From contig JAQRGA010000043.1 in the NCBI GenBank assembly GCA_029237695.1, positions 124,001 to 188,000 on the forward strand: a DNA stretch of 64,000 nucleotides. The letters are read 5' to 3'. Shown in pieces: positions 10,471-22,004 of this stretch. The notes beneath the pieces were generated by a model, which saw only the letters and a program-made list of their open reading frames with translations, was not told the DNA's origin and made no database searches. Every line of letters starts with the position of its first letter. The first letter of the stretch is position 1. Origin of the DNA: Conchocele bisecta. Its lineage: Eukaryota; Mollusca; Bivalvia; Lucinida; Thyasiridae. The position numbers and the translations under genes are program-made.

Positions 10471-11114
10471 AGAGACACAGATGGGTGCAAATTATAATAC
10501 TCCCTGACTGCCAACCAGGGGGCATAATGACTTGAATAGGGGTGACACTATAACAAACATTTTACTTTTATATGGTCGAGACGCCAGTTTTCGGGGTAGT
10601 CGGAGTTTTCGGGGTATTCACATATTTTGTAAATTATAAACATGTGTGCAGCCGCGATGTGCTTTACGTCAGTTGATTAAAATAAGCATGACTTGACGCA
10701 CATTAAGTTCGTTAACAATGCCACCAACTCAAGTGTTTGGACTAAATACTGCTAATTTTTGCCACTTAGGTCATTTTTTTTCACGAACCTAGCGTGATTT
10801 CTGCGTCCGCATAAACAATAGAAAAGTTTCAAGTTTTCCTTCACTGTGCCTCATTCATCTGCGAGATGATCCAACAGCCAATGAAAACTCGGGACGAATT
10901 AGCAGATTTATTGACACTTTCGGAACATACCCCAAAAACACCTGATAGCAAGATAGCCGACTCCTGTGTTGGTAAACGCGCTGACGCGAATTTTAATCTA
11001 ACAACAATCTTATTTTGAAGGCAGGAAACATTGAAAGAAATGTTTACTTTTGGATTGAATTGACAAGTTAGCTCATATGTTATGTTTTATAAAAAACGCT
11101 AGTTGATGAACTTG
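10471..11114. other. Unassigned intronic DNA
   Basis: Includes repeated phrases gttttcggggtagtc and gttttcggggtattc near 10578-10610. No family or coding signal recognised. Confidence 0.4.
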
Positions 11115-11352
11115 TTAACTCTTTGCATGCTAGCGGTGAAAATATCCGCCAAACGAATTAGGAATATATGTTTTATTACTAAATATGTCTTGAAATTTCA
11201 TTAGAATTGTGTCCTCTGGACACAATTCTAATGAAATTCCAAGACATATTCATGACATTTATAAGGAGAAATAAAAGAAAATATAATGAACTGTCATCTG
11301 CTATTTTTGAACTATTTATAGCCCACAAATTTCCCAGAATGCAAAGGGTAAA
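11115..11352. mobile_element. Family A TTAA MITE
   Basis: TTAACTCTTTGCATGCTAGC to CCAGAATGCAAAGGGTAA (right TTAA decayed). The core is TTAGAATTGTGTCC, loop TCT, and its complement. Confidence 0.82.
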
Positions 11353-11587
11353 TACCCCGAAAACTACCGGTAGACACACGATCATACATAATGAATGTTA
11401 ATTATGTATACGCTACTAATATAGTTTCACGGTGTTGAATTCAGACATGACATATCAATGATATCATGATGGCGATATCAATTTCCCCGACCGGTTCATG
11501 TTCACCGAGATTACAAAATTACGGGACCGTAAAAATGAGGAAGTAAAAAATTTCAACTGTCATAGTATTACCGTAATATCACTACGT

Positions 11588-12353
11588 ATTGGTACACCCT
11601 GCATACATACATATTGGAACACACTAGTGACCCTACATATCAGTACACCCTACATATTGGTACACCCTGCATACATACATATTGGTACACTCTAGTGACC
11701 CTACATATCAGTACACCCTACATATTGGTACACACTGCATACATACATATTGGTACACTCTAGTGACCCTACATATCAGTACACCCTACATATTGGTACA
11801 CACTGCATACATACATATTGGTACACTCTAGTGACCCTACATATTGGTACACCCTACATATTGGTACACCCTGCATACATACATATTGGTACACTCTAGT
11901 GACCCTACATATCAGTACACCCTACATATTGGTACACACTGCATACATACATATTGGTACACTCTAGTGACCCTACATATTGGTACACCCTACATATTGG
12001 TACACCCTACATATTGGTACACCCTACATACATACATATTGGAACACACTAATGACCCTACATATTGGTACACACTGCATACATACATATTGGTACACTC
12101 TAGTGACCCTACATATCAGTACACCCTACATATTGGTACACACTGCATACATATATATTGGTACACTCTAGTGACCCTACATATTGGTACACCCTACATA
12201 TTCGTACACCCTACATACATATATATTGGAACACACTAGTGACCCTACATATCAGTACACCCTACATATTGGTACACCCTGCATACATACATATTGGTAC
12301 ACCCTAGTGACCCTACATATTGGTACACTCTACAAATTGGTACATGTTACATA
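11588..12353 (+). repeat. Complex tandem repeat (tacatattggtacac)
   Basis: A higher-order array. A basic unit near catattggtacaccctgcat alternates with ctctagtgaccctacatatc, with a repeat length of about 80 bp. It yields spurious HPTYWYTL-type peptides. Confidence 0.93.
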
Positions 12354-12419
12354 TTGGCTATTTGCTGGCTGGCTGGTCGTATATTTAAAGCAGAATTTAA
12401 ATTCAGGATTCCCACTGCT

Positions 12420-12652
12420 TTCTGAGAATCAAATTCAGGCACTATTTAAGCACTTTTAAAAATTCACTTATTTGAGCTGCAGCTCAACTAAGTGAATTTT
12501 CGACTTTATTACAGTATTTTCACTAGTCAAGTTGCAAATCAATGCGTATTTTCACTTTGCTGTGAGTTTTTTGTACTCCCACTTTTGATAATCAATGCGT
12601 ATTTGCCTAAAATAAGTATGTAAAATACGCCTGCACCTTATCTGGAGCTCTG
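12420..12652. mobile_element. Family F element, left-truncated
   Basis: The right end is CACCTTATCTGGAGCTCTGG. The inner hairpin is tcacttatttgagctgcagc and complement, with atcaatgcgtattttcac inner repeats. Confidence 0.68.
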
Positions 12653-12874
12653 GTGATCTAGAGCAACCGATGGCAAAGAAAGCAAATATATTAGCATGAT
12701 ACCTAATAAAATATTATAATATATTACATTTATAGTATTTTGTGACTATACATTAAATCACACAACCGTGATGACAAATTTCAATTTTGTGACAACAATA
12801 TTGCAACATTATTCATTAACCTGAAATATAGATGTTATATCACTTTAATACTACGGCAGTACTCACAGGCAGGT

Positions 12875-13484
12875 CAGAGCTCCAGATAAGGAATTAGTAA
12901 TTGAGTATTTTCACTCCATCATATCTGAAGCAAATTGGCTATTTCAATATTTTAACCCTTTCCCTGTTTTGCGATATTTCGACTCTTCCAAATCGAAAAC
13001 ATCTGAATAAAAGAATCAAATGCTGGGTCAAATGATGGTTAAATTATCTGATAGAGTAGAAAACATTGTGGGAAAAGGAGAAATTGCTTGTTACAAGCAA
13101 TTTCTCCTTTTCCCACAATGTTTTCAAAAGACATCTGCAGAGGCGTGAAAAGTCGTCTCTATCAGGGAAAGGGTTAATTGGGTAAAATAAAATCACACTA
13201 CTGTTTACACATCAACAGACAGCATGAATAGTTTTCTTCGAAATGAAAACATGTCCTGGCATTTCATTAGAATTGTCTCTTTAGAGACAATTCTAATGAA
13301 ATACCAAGATGTGTTTTCATGAAAAATATGCTATATTTGTGGTCTGTTTATTGTTTTCTGCAGCATGATAAAGGTACCACAAATTTGTTATTGCTCTTTG
13401 ATACTCGCTACTTCTGATCTCAATTGGGTTTATGGCAATTTTAATTGGGTATTTACGTAAATACGCAGCTTATCTGGAGCACTG
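12875..13484. mobile_element. Family F element, GAATTGTCTC-type hairpin, with nested family D
   Basis: CAGAGCTCCAGATAAGGAAT to CAGCTTATCTGGAGCACTG, with the duplication gcaggt at 12869-12874 and 13485-13490. The core is TCATTAGAATTGTCTCTT and its complement. A family D MITE is inserted at TTAA 12952-13177. Confidence 0.88.
12952..13177. mobile_element. Family D TTAA MITE nested in family F
   Basis: TTAACCCTTTCCCTGTTTTG to ATCAGGGAAAGGGTTAA, with hairpin gagaaattgcttgttacaag and complement. The family F copy at 26890 lacks it and reads atattttaattg at the site, so it shows the TTAA target before insertion. Confidence 0.9.
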
Positions 13485-13761
13485 GCAGGTGATAACTTGT
13501 CACATAGCACATCAATTCTATCCCATTATAGTCTCATGATATACCATTTTATTGACAAAAAAGTTCTACCGGTAATAATATCTTTATTTCACATCGGAAG
13601 AACACGGGACCACCATTTGAAGGGTCTCGTTGAGACTGGTTAAATGAGTTGTCACAACATGTACATTTATTGATAAATAACGAAAATAAAAATAAAACAT
13701 TTTAAAAAGTTCATACGTGTAAACACAAGTGACGAAGAAATCACATGACAATATAATATAG

Positions 13762-14465
13762 GGTTAACTGTATTGTATTGTAGTGTAGTGTGGCGTATAT
13801 CAGATAATTATATGTCGGAAAATCTGTTTAATGAGGACGCGCTAGCGGAGCCATTAAATGTTTTCCGACCTATCATTTTCTGATATTAGCAGCAAATTTC
13901 AAAATTACAATGCAGCTAACCTATTTCTAATGCACTCCTTTACTACTGGCGTAGGAATACATATTGAAATAATTTGTGACCGTTCATCAACAATGATATA
14001 CCTGTAATGTATGACCATCAGCCAATCAGATTGCATGACATTTATAGAGTGCATTATAATACAGTATATTATTAATATTTATTGCATAAAACGGGGGCTC
14101 ACAGCGTAATAACACAGTGTAATAATAACCATTCTAATGCACTCTATAAATATCACAGCATCTGATTGGCTTATGGTCATACATAACAGATATATCATTG
14201 TTGATGAACGGTCGCAAATTATTTCACTATGTATTCCTACGCCAGTAGTAAAGGAGTGCATCAATTAGAAATAGGTTAACCGCATTATAATTTTGAAATT
14301 TGAAACATTCGCCATTAAACAGATTTTCCGACCTATTATTTTCTGATATATGCCGCAAATTTCAAAATAACAATACAGTTAACCCTATATTACAATACAG
14401 TTAACCCTATATTACAATACAGTTAACCAGTTAACTCTATATTACAATACAGTTAACCCTATATA
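13762..14465. repeat. Large foldback (about 280-bp arms) ending in a short tandem repeat
   Basis: Left-arm blocks such as tctaatgcactcctttacta, cgtaggaatacatattgaaa and gaccgttcatcaacaatgat recur as complements between 14120 and 14300. gtcggaaaatctgtttaatg is mirrored at 14311-14335. The right end carries about four units of ttaaccctatattacaatac. Confidence 0.75.
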
Positions 14466-14479
14466 TTACACTATTGCAA

Positions 14480-14575
14480 TGAATATGCAAATTAGCTCAT
14501 TACAGAAAACATGTCTGGTGACCAGTACATATTCATATTAGCTCATTACAGAAAACATGTCTGGTGACCAGTACA
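14480..14575 (+). repeat. Direct duplication of about 45 bp
   Basis: attagctcattacagaaaac and atgtctggtgaccagtac occur twice in a row. Confidence 0.8.
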
Positions 14576-14637
14576 GCTTCAATGTTTTTCCCATCACCTG
14601 TGCCCATAAAGATGTATTCCAAATGTACTGTGATCAT

Positions 14638-15214
14638 CCATTTAAACGCCCCGGGGGCGTTGCATTTTCGAAACGGGGCTGTCTAAATGATATTGTTTTT
14701 TTTGAGAAATAAATATGGTATAAAACTGGCTTCCACATGCTCTAAATGACTCGAAATACGAGTGCTATTTCGATGGTCTAGTAACATAAGGTCGTAAGAA
14801 AGCATAGCACTTACGACCTTATGTTACTTAAGACCATCGATTTGCTGTGAAGTCCCATCGGACCGAATTGTCGTAGTACGCATACATACATACATGTATG
14901 GCGATACATTTCATTGCAATTTCAGCAAATATTTTATTTCACAATCTGCAATTCGCCGCTAACGGTTGCCTGGAGTCATAGTGAATGTACATCGAATCGC
15001 GTGAGCGGAAGTGCAGTTTAAACGAGTAGGAATATTACCACACCGCAAGTATTGATTGTATGTGACGATTACCGCTTCCGGATTATTTGTTTGCACTCTA
15101 AATTATACCGATTTGAAAATAAGTTTTGAGAAATTTTACCAGACTTGAGCATCTATGTTAATGGGAAGTGGGTTGTGGATTTTTTTAAAAAAAATGCCAG
15201 GGGCGTTTAAATGG
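14638..15214. mobile_element. Inverted-repeat element (TCCATTTAAACGCCCC ends) with nested family E
   Basis: Ends are ccatttaaacgccccggggg and ccaggggcgtttaaatgg. A family E palindrome interrupts it at 14770. No coding capacity seen. Confidence 0.65.
14770..14840. mobile_element. Family E short palindrome, degenerate centre
   Basis: TCGATGGTCTAGTAACATAA to its complement, with centre gtcgtaagaaagcatagcac. The arm centre has lost a few bases relative to the copy at 16458. Confidence 0.82.
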
Positions 15215-15218
15215 ACGA

Positions 15219-15480
15219 TTACGGTAATAGGCTAAAATGTCTTGTAGGAATAAACATGTTTTGAGAATGTAACAGGATATAAACTTTTGAAAGTCTGTAC
15301 TGCATGAAGGCCGGAAGGTATTGAATACCAGCCCGCATTTTTGGAAGTTTAAAAAGTTCAGCCTTCACCATGTATTGTTGAACTTTTGTAAGTTTACATC
15401 CCGGAGAAATTCTCAAACTAATGGAATAGAATTTATTCCTGTAAAATTCAAACTCCATTTTATTACAAAGTCGTTAAAAT
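15219..15480. other. Unassigned intronic DNA
   Basis: An open minus-strand frame of 79 codons is present, without recognisable motifs or splice-phase support. I do not call it a gene. Confidence 0.35.
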
Positions 15481-15483
15481 TAT

Positions 15484-15843
15484 AATAATTCCAGCACAAA
15501 AATATTTACATAATTCCCTAACATTTGATTGGTCCGTAGCAAGTCTCTGTCCAGAATTTATATCCCAGTAAACTCCCATGCCGAACTACTTTCCGTAACC
15601 GTGAGGCGCAGTTAAAATAATTCTTATGAAAACGGAAAATAAACACATTTTCTTGATGAATTTATTTCAAATGCTGGAATTATAAGAAATGAATGGCCTT
15701 TTTGTGGAATTTATCGGAGATATAAACTTGGAAAAGTCGTGGGAATACTGGACGAGGCCTTCTGGCCTTCGTCCAGTATTCCCGCGACTTTTCCAAGTTT
15801 ATACCCCGATAAATTCCACAAAAAGGCCATTCATTCCTATAAT
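15484..15843. mobile_element. Family G long-stem foldback
   Basis: Flank aataattccagcacaaaaat leads to a stem of about 150 bp: gaatgaatggcctttttgtg through ggaatactggacgaggcc and back. Because the stem is palindromic, both strands encode the same peptide (NGLFVEFIGDINLEK), which is an artefact. Confidence 0.82.
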
Positions 15844-16285
15844 CAATCTTACTTTTTATAGATTTCCCAGTTTCCAACAAAACTTTGTATGTGAATGTTC
15901 ATATGGTATGTGTTTCACGTCAAAATCATAGAATTAATTAATTGATGTATAATTCTTCAATCTTCAATCTTCAACGCCTTCAGGCTGTAGTTGACAACAC
16001 ATGTTACAGTATTGCTTGTTTACTCTTCTTGTATATTTGTCACTAATGAGATAATTCACTTGTAGGTTTATGAGGGTGCGCATATACATGTAAATACATA
16101 AATATCCTTAATTACTTCATTAAATTGTCTTGTTTTCTAACTTCTGAACCAAACATAATCATATACTCCATCTTCAGTAACCATTTACATATTATACAGA
16201 TATATATGTAGCATTTCATATTAATCAATATTGCTGTTCATAGACAGTTCATCGTTTGTCAATGCATAGACACATATAATGCTTT

Positions 16286-16457
16286 TTTTAATGGCGTTTA
16301 ACGGCCTGTCAACAGTAAAGGTAATTTTCCTCAGAATGGAGTGAATTAAACCTTTCAACCTCACAGGCCTGTAGAGTTTGTTTGTTGGGGTTTAACGGCC
16401 TATCAACAGCTAAGGTCATTTAAGGCCGGGTCAATGGGTTTAGTACTAAATCCCATA
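16286..16457 (+). repeat. GTTTAACGGCC repeat, two partial copies
   Basis: tggcgtttaacggcctgtca near 16292, and a second start tttgttggggtttaacggcc near 16381. The second runs to ttagtactaaatcccata, where a family E palindrome is inserted. Confidence 0.65.
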
Positions 16458-16535
16458 TCGATGGTCTAGTAACATAAGGTCGTAAGTGCTATGCTATGGC
16501 ATAGCACTTACGACCTTATGTTACTAGACCATCGA
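16458..16535. mobile_element. Family E short palindrome with provable TA target site
   Basis: TCGATGGTCTAGTAACATAA to its complement, 78 bp. Flanks read cccaTA and TAtattacctg. The same host repeat without insert at 20394 and at 53529 reads cccatatattacctg, so removing the palindrome plus one TA restores the empty site. Confidence 0.92.
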
Positions 16536-16909
16536 TATATTACCTGTACAAGTACATGTACATGTTCAAGTACATGTTGAGTGGTTGGTATTGGCAAACG
16601 GTGTAGATCCAGATGAGCCAGCTCGTGACGTAAGTAATTTTTATATTTGTTGACAACAAAAAAAACACCCCCTTTTCGTAAATGGACTAGTCAAATTTTT
16701 TGATGATTGGATTGTTCGGAAAATTGACATATCAAAGTCCATTCCAGTTACTTGGGGGTGAAAGGGTTAAGGAATTTAAGTTTGCCTATCTGTTATACAA
16801 TCTGCGGGTTTACAGTGGCAGCCCTATCTACCACACCAGTGCATCTGTAACAGAAGATGCCCCAGTTAGACGCCAGGGTGGTGCACTCACTTTCATTACT
16901 GTGACGGAT

Positions 16910-17188
16910 TACCGTATTTATTCTAATAAACGCCCCCGGGGCTATGCAATTTGTGGGGATCAAAAGGTGGAAAGTAGGATAAAAATATGTTATTTTCACA
17001 TATTTGGCTTTTGTATGTGAACAAACATATTTAGTATGCAAATATTAGAGGGGGGCTACTATTAGAGAGGGGGCTACTATTAGAGAGGGGGATACTATTA
17101 GAGAGGGGGCGGCTACTATTAGAGAGGGGGCTACTATTAGAGGCGGGCTACTATTAGAGAGGGGGCTACTATTAGAATAAATATGGTA
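16910..17188. repeat. Inverted-end element with 18-bp minisatellite core
   Basis: Ends accgtatttattctaataaa and ttagaataaatatggta are complementary. From 17046 to 17175 the unit gagggggctactattaga repeats about seven times with small indels. Confidence 0.8.
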
Positions 17189-17379
17189 GGCCAAAAAAAG
17201 GAAGAAATTGCGATGATCGAGGCAGCAGTCTAGAATATAGAATGTAGGGTCGTGATTTTTTTTATATTTTATACAACCTATAATGCACGTAGTACTTAGA
17301 TATTTTAAACCTTTAAAAGGCGGGAACCCAAAATTGTCGTCTGCAGTTGTCATATTTTCTTCTTTTTTTCCCAAATCAG

Positions 17380-17515
17380 AACAGAATATTTACATAAAAA
17401 AAAAGAGTTCAACCCTGAAATTATAATAACCTGACCTGGTGCCAGGTACATACGGTACAATAAAGCCAAAGCCACTTGGCCCGGCCATTCCCCTACAAGT
17501 AATGAATCCTGATCA
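17380..17515 (+). repeat. GTTTAACGGCC repeat, internal part
   Basis: Carries caaatcagaacagaatattt, acctgacctggtgccagg and ccacttggcccggcc, as in the long copy at 20306. It is interrupted at gatcattaa by family D. Confidence 0.65.
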
Positions 17516-17741
17516 TTAACCCTTTCCCTGATAGAGACGACTTTTCACGCCTCTGCAGATGTCTTTTGAAAACATTGTGGGAAAAGGAGAAATTGCTTGT
17601 AACAAGCAATTTCTCCTTTTCCCACAATGTTTTCTACTCTATCAGATAATTTAACCATCATTTGACCAAGCATTTCATTCTTTTATTCAGATGTTTTGGA
17701 TTTGGATGAGTCGAAATATCGCAAAACAGGGAAAGGGTTAA
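17516..17741. mobile_element. Family D TTAA MITE
   Basis: TTAACCCTTTCCCTGATAGA to AACAGGGAAAGGGTTAA, the reverse orientation of the copy at 12952. It shares its right TTAA with the family B copy at 17738. Confidence 0.9.
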
Positions 17742-17979
17742 CCCTAATACCGCTACACACAACAACTGTCGTCTGCTGTTGCTTTTATATCTTGCCTTAT
17801 TTCTCAATAAAAACATGGTTTGAGAGCACTTCAGAATCATTTCCAACGATCTGAAGGGCTGTCAAAGCATATTGTAAACAATTCTAAAGTGCTGTCAAAG
17901 CATGTTTTTGGTCATAAAAATGGAAAATAGAAAATAAACAGCAGACAACAAAAAATTAAGATAGCGGTGTAAGGGTTAA
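17738..17979. mobile_element. Family B TTAA MITE abutting family D
   Basis: TTAACCCTAATACCGCTACA to GCGGTGTAAGGGTTAA. The hairpin core is damaged (tcagaatcatttccaacgat). Confidence 0.85.
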
Positions 17980-18017
17980 AATACCCTTCCTGGTGGCTGA
18001 TGTAGAGGTTGAATTGG

Positions 18018-18222
18018 TTAACCCTTAGCCTGCTGAATGAAATGTTGTCGTCTGCTGTTTATGTTTTATTTTCGATTTTTCTCATCAAAAACATGCTTTG
18101 ACAGCACTTCAGAATCATTTCCATTGGAAATGATTCTAAAGTGCTGTCAAACCATGTTTTTATTGAGAAAAAGGGCAAAAAATAAAGCAACAGCAGACGA
18201 CAGTTTTCGCGATCAGCTGTAA
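18018..18222. mobile_element. Family B TTAA MITE, right end lost
   Basis: Starts TTAACCCTTAGCCTGCTGAA, with core AGAATCATTTCCATTGGAAA. It is cut after cagacgacagttttcgcgat, close to the start of the family F element at 18223. Confidence 0.78.
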
Positions 18223-18722
18223 CAGGGCTCCAGATAAGGTGCGTATTGGCGTATTTTATGCAATTATTTTAGCTGAATACGCATTGATTATCAAAAGTGG
18301 GAGTACAAAATACGCACAGCAATGTGAAAACACGCATTGATTTTCAAATTCAGTAGTGAAAATACTGTCATAAAGTTGAAAATTCACTTAGTTGAGCTGC
18401 AAAAAGCAAACACTGTTTGCTTTTTGCAGCTCAAATAAGTGAATGTTTAAATTTGTTATATTCTTTTATCATTTGTTCCCTATTTAGTAATTAAGATGAC
18501 CAATAATTCATTTGTAAAAGTAAAAGTAAAATACGCAATGATTTTGAAATTGAGTAGTGAAAATACTGTCAAAACGTTGAAAATTCACTTTGTTGAGCTG
18601 AAAAAAGCAACTCAAATAAGTGAATGTTTAAATTTGTTATATTTTTATCATGTGTTCCCTATTTAGTAATAAAGAAAGCAAAATACGCAATGATTTTTAG
18701 ACAAAGCTTATCTGGAGCTCTG
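18223..18722. mobile_element. Family F element, GCAAACA-type hairpin
   Basis: CAGGGCTCCAGATAAGGTGC to GCTTATCTGGAGCTCTG, with flanks ctgtaa and ctgcaa (one mismatch). The centre is aaagcaaacactgtttgctt. An internal stretch is duplicated in direct orientation (aagtgaatgtttaaatttgt at 18438 and 18619). Confidence 0.82.
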
Positions 18723-19047
18723 CTGCAAGTACATCTGGTCACGGTCACTGAATCTGATCCAGGGAAAACAAGCATATCCTGCCATTAATCAGAGTCGATT
18801 CTCCGCGGCCAGCCAGCCGTAACGTGTCAAACAAACCCCACGGCAATGACAGTCCATGGTGATACATGTCGGTCAATCTGCGTGATAATCTACCTTCAGT
18901 ATCGCAAAGGAAAAAGTGTGGTGAAGTAGGATGTTTTTTTTTAAACATGTTGTTTAGTGATATATGGCCTGTCGTCACACAAATGCCCCCCTCCCTCAGT
19001 AGCAGATTGGAACTCTGGCTCACCGACTCACACACACTACAGTACAT

Positions 19048-19279
19048 CAGGGCTCCAGATAAGGTGTGTATTTGGCGTATTTTACACACTTATTTTAGCA
19101 GCATACGCTGGGAGTATCAAATACTCATTGATTTTCAAATTGAGTAGGGAAATAAATTAAAAAATTTACTTAGTTGAGCCAATACTTATCTGGAGCTCTG
19201 GTTCTGCACCAGAGCTCCAGATAAGTATTGGCTCAACTAAGTAAATTTTTACAGACAGTAGTACTTATCTGGAGCTCTG
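19048..19279. mobile_element. Two small family F elements, back to back
   Basis: 19048-19200 runs from CAGGGCTCCAGATAAGGTGT to TTATCTGGAGCTCTG. Nine bases later, 19210-19279 runs from CAGAGCTCCAGATAAGTATT to TTATCTGGAGCTCTG. ttgagccaatacttatctgg in the first is mirrored in the second. Confidence 0.75.
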
Positions 19280-19371
19280 TCTGTGCATGTGTCAGTGGGA
19301 TAAGATGTTTGCTTTTTAAAACATGACGTTGTTTAGAGAGACAGATGCACTGTGCAACCGCTATATATATG

Positions 19372-19769
19372 CAGAGCTCCAGATAAGCTGCGTATTTGCT
19401 TAAATACCCAATTAAAATTGCCAAAAACCCAATTGAAATCAGAAGTAGTGAGGTATCAAAAAGCAATAAAACAATTGTGGCACCTTTATCATGCTGCAGA
19501 AAATAATAAACAGACCACAAATATAGCATATTTTTCTTATTTTCCATGAAAACACATCTTGGTATTTCATTAGAATTGTCTCCCAGGAGACAATTCTAAT
19601 GAAATGACAAAAGATGTTTTCATTTCGAAGCAAACTATTCAATATGTGCTGTCTGTTGTAAACAGTAAGTGTGATTTTATTTTACCCAATAAAAATTTTG
19701 AAATACCCAATTGCTTCAGAAATGATGGAGTGACAATACTCAATTACAAATTCCTTATCTGGAGCCCTG
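19372..19769. mobile_element. Family F element, GAATTGTCTC-type hairpin
   Basis: CAGAGCTCCAGATAAGCTGC to CCTTATCTGGAGCCCTG. The core is TTAGAATTGTCTCCCAGGAG and complement. The flanks do not show an obvious duplication. Confidence 0.85.
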
Positions 19770-20081
19770 TAGACCACGGGTATAAAAAGATAATCTAATG
19801 AATTTATTACCCAGGGAGGTGCAGCTGGAAAACACCAGGAATTAGATGCTTTTTAAAGTGGTCTGATAGCTTGGCCTTGGAATAAAATTCATGCCTGTTT
19901 TCCAGGGATTGTCATTTCCCAGACATTTTCCAATATCCATGGATATGGTTTGCTGTCTAACTCACATATCTATAACATTTTGCTGTCTAATTCACATATC
20001 CTTCCATACACTTGGTTCATAAAAAGACACCATTACTATAATTCTGTAACAGGTTCCTCAAATCATAAGCAAGAGTACATA

Positions 20082-20272
20082 CAGGGCTCCAGATAAGGTG
20101 CTTAATTTAACCAACTTGGGGTGAAATTTTGTTATTTCTTCATCAAAAATGGCAAGTTGGGAGTCCTTTAGAATCGTCTCATTGAGACGATTCTAAAGCA
20201 CTCCCAACTTGCCATTTTTGATGGAGAAATAAGGAATTTATCTCCAAATTACGCAGCTTAACTGGAGCTCTG
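20082..20272. mobile_element. Family F element, GAATCGTCTC-type hairpin
   Basis: CAGGGCTCCAGATAAGGTGC to CTTAACTGGAGCTCTG, with duplication tacata on both sides (20076-20081 and 20273-20278). The core is GAATCGTCTCATTGAGACGA. Close relative of 849-1039. Confidence 0.9.
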
Positions 20273-20305
20273 TACATATAGTCACTCGAATTTGAGTCAG
20301 TGATT

Positions 20306-20735
20306 TTGTTTGTTTTTGTTTGTTTGTTGGGGTTTAACGGCCTATCAACAGCTAAGGTCATTTAAGGCCGGGTCAATGGGTTTAGTACTAAATCCCATAT
20401 ATTACCTGTACAAGTGCATGTACATGTTCAAGTACATGTACAAATGGGGGGAAAATCCCAAAATCAGAACTGAATATTTACAATAACAAAACTATATATT
20501 CAGCCCTGAAATCAGAATAATCCTGATCTGATGCCAGGTCCTCGCCACACCAGAATCACTTGGCCCCTCCCAAAAGCAGTAGGATCAGTAATAATCTTAC
20601 TTAACTTTTATAATGGGCAATAACCCAATTCAACAACTCCCAGGTAACAAAAGAGCCAAAGATAAAAAGTACCTGAGGGCCAAACCAGGCAAATCGTGAT
20701 TCCTATAAGGAGGAAATAGTGCACAAATAATAATA
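20306..20735 (+). repeat. GTTTAACGGCC interspersed repeat, longest copy
   Basis: Begins with tttgtttgttggggtttaac, then ttaaggccgggtcaatgggt, an acatgtac-rich stretch, aaatcagaactgaatattta, tgatgccaggtcctcgcc, and ends near gcaaatcgtgattcctataa. Partial copies are scattered through the window (4505, 16286, 32346, 48902, 53449, 61080, 63120, 63690). It looks like a SINE- or LINE-tail-type dispersed repeat; the class is undetermined. Confidence 0.75.
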
Positions 20736-21067
20736 TTAATACCTAAATACGTCCTGTTCCTGTTCTCAAAAATACTAAGTCTGACCTAGATCAAGCAGGC
20801 AGTTAAATCAAAGTGTCGCCAACATGCCAAGTTTGATGGCTATCAGTCCCCCACCCAGCTACCTGCGATCCATGGCGAGTGAACACGCGCTCAACGAACA
20901 AAGCACGGCAGCTCCAATTACATACCCGACCTCCAAAACATTTACGCCCGAGTAATAACCAAACAAAAATTCACAGGTCAATGAATTTGCACAAATGGAA
21001 ACCACTGTCTCTTTTCATCAAAACAGACACGTTAATATTTTATCCTCCGCTCAGCAACAATCGGCAA

Positions 21068-21283
21068 TTAACCATTTATAAGCTGAGGATACGACACTTT
21101 TTGTTATTCTTAAATATTGTTCTTACTTGTTCTCGGAATTATATGCTGTGACCATCATTTGAACCGTCTCATCGAGACGGTTCAAATGAGTGGTCACAAC
21201 ATATACTTTGGATAAGAAATTTAAAATATTGTGAAAAAAAATGTTTATGCTCATACAGGGATAGGGATGTCTGCATGTAATAG
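21068..21283. mobile_element. Family C TTAA MITE, decayed ends
   Basis: TTAACCATTTATAAGCTGAG to a degraded right end. The core is CATTTGAACCGTCTCATCGA and complement, followed by gtggtcacaacatatacttt. Confidence 0.75.
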
Positions 21284-22000
21284 AAATAAAAAAGTATCTA
21301 TTTTAACACACTTACCCATAGTCCAACTGCACTAAGCCGACAAACATATAATCACAGGCCTCGCGTTATTAGGTTTAAAGTAAATGCACTCGTGATAAAC
21401 CCTACTAGTGACTTTGTACTAAACTCTAACAAGCTTAACAGTAACTTAGCCACAATAGACTAATCGACCGAACTTTAGAGCAAAGTTGTCCATAGTCGCT
21501 CGTTCAACCGTTACGACCTAAAGCATTTCACGGAGGCTTAAGCCCGGATAAATAGCTGCATTGAGCGTGCTCTGTATTCAATAGATCCTATTCACAAAGT
21601 GATTGAAGTCAATCGGCGAGAAATCGTACATTACCAGCACACCTTGCTGAGCAAATAACCAGTCATGAGGCAATTATATTTAAATAAACTTAAATCGCTG
21701 GTCATTGGTTTTATTGATACTGGGGGTCCAGATGAATTTGATGATGACCTGATAAATGTTAACACTATACTGGAAAACTGTCCCAATAAAATACAACAAG
21801 ACTGGGAAGGTTGAGAGAATTGTGAAATCATTGTGCAGTTCCAGTACAGCGATTTCTCTTATATAACCCATTATAATGCCTGAAGCAACAAGATTTTTAT
21901 GAAAATGTCCAAGAAAATCATTTATATGTTGTGACCACTCAATGGTTGTCACAGCATATAAATCCGAGAACAAGGAAGAAAAATATTTAACTAGAAATGT
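21284..22000. other. Unassigned intronic DNA with a small family C scrap
   Basis: Around 21925-21965 tatgttgtgaccactcaatg and ttgtcacagcatata pair as a family C arm lacking its core. The rest shows no recognisable feature. Confidence 0.4.
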
Positions 22001-22004
22001 GGCC

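Noticed and set aside
11844..12459. Repeat protein of HTYWYTL type
   Set aside because: Frame of the tacatattggtacac array, no independent coding evidence.
20824..20960. Possible exon reading PSLMAISPPPSYLRSMASEH
   Set aside because: Plus strand, no good splice sites, no homology I recognise, and it lies inside the Pax intron on the opposite strand.
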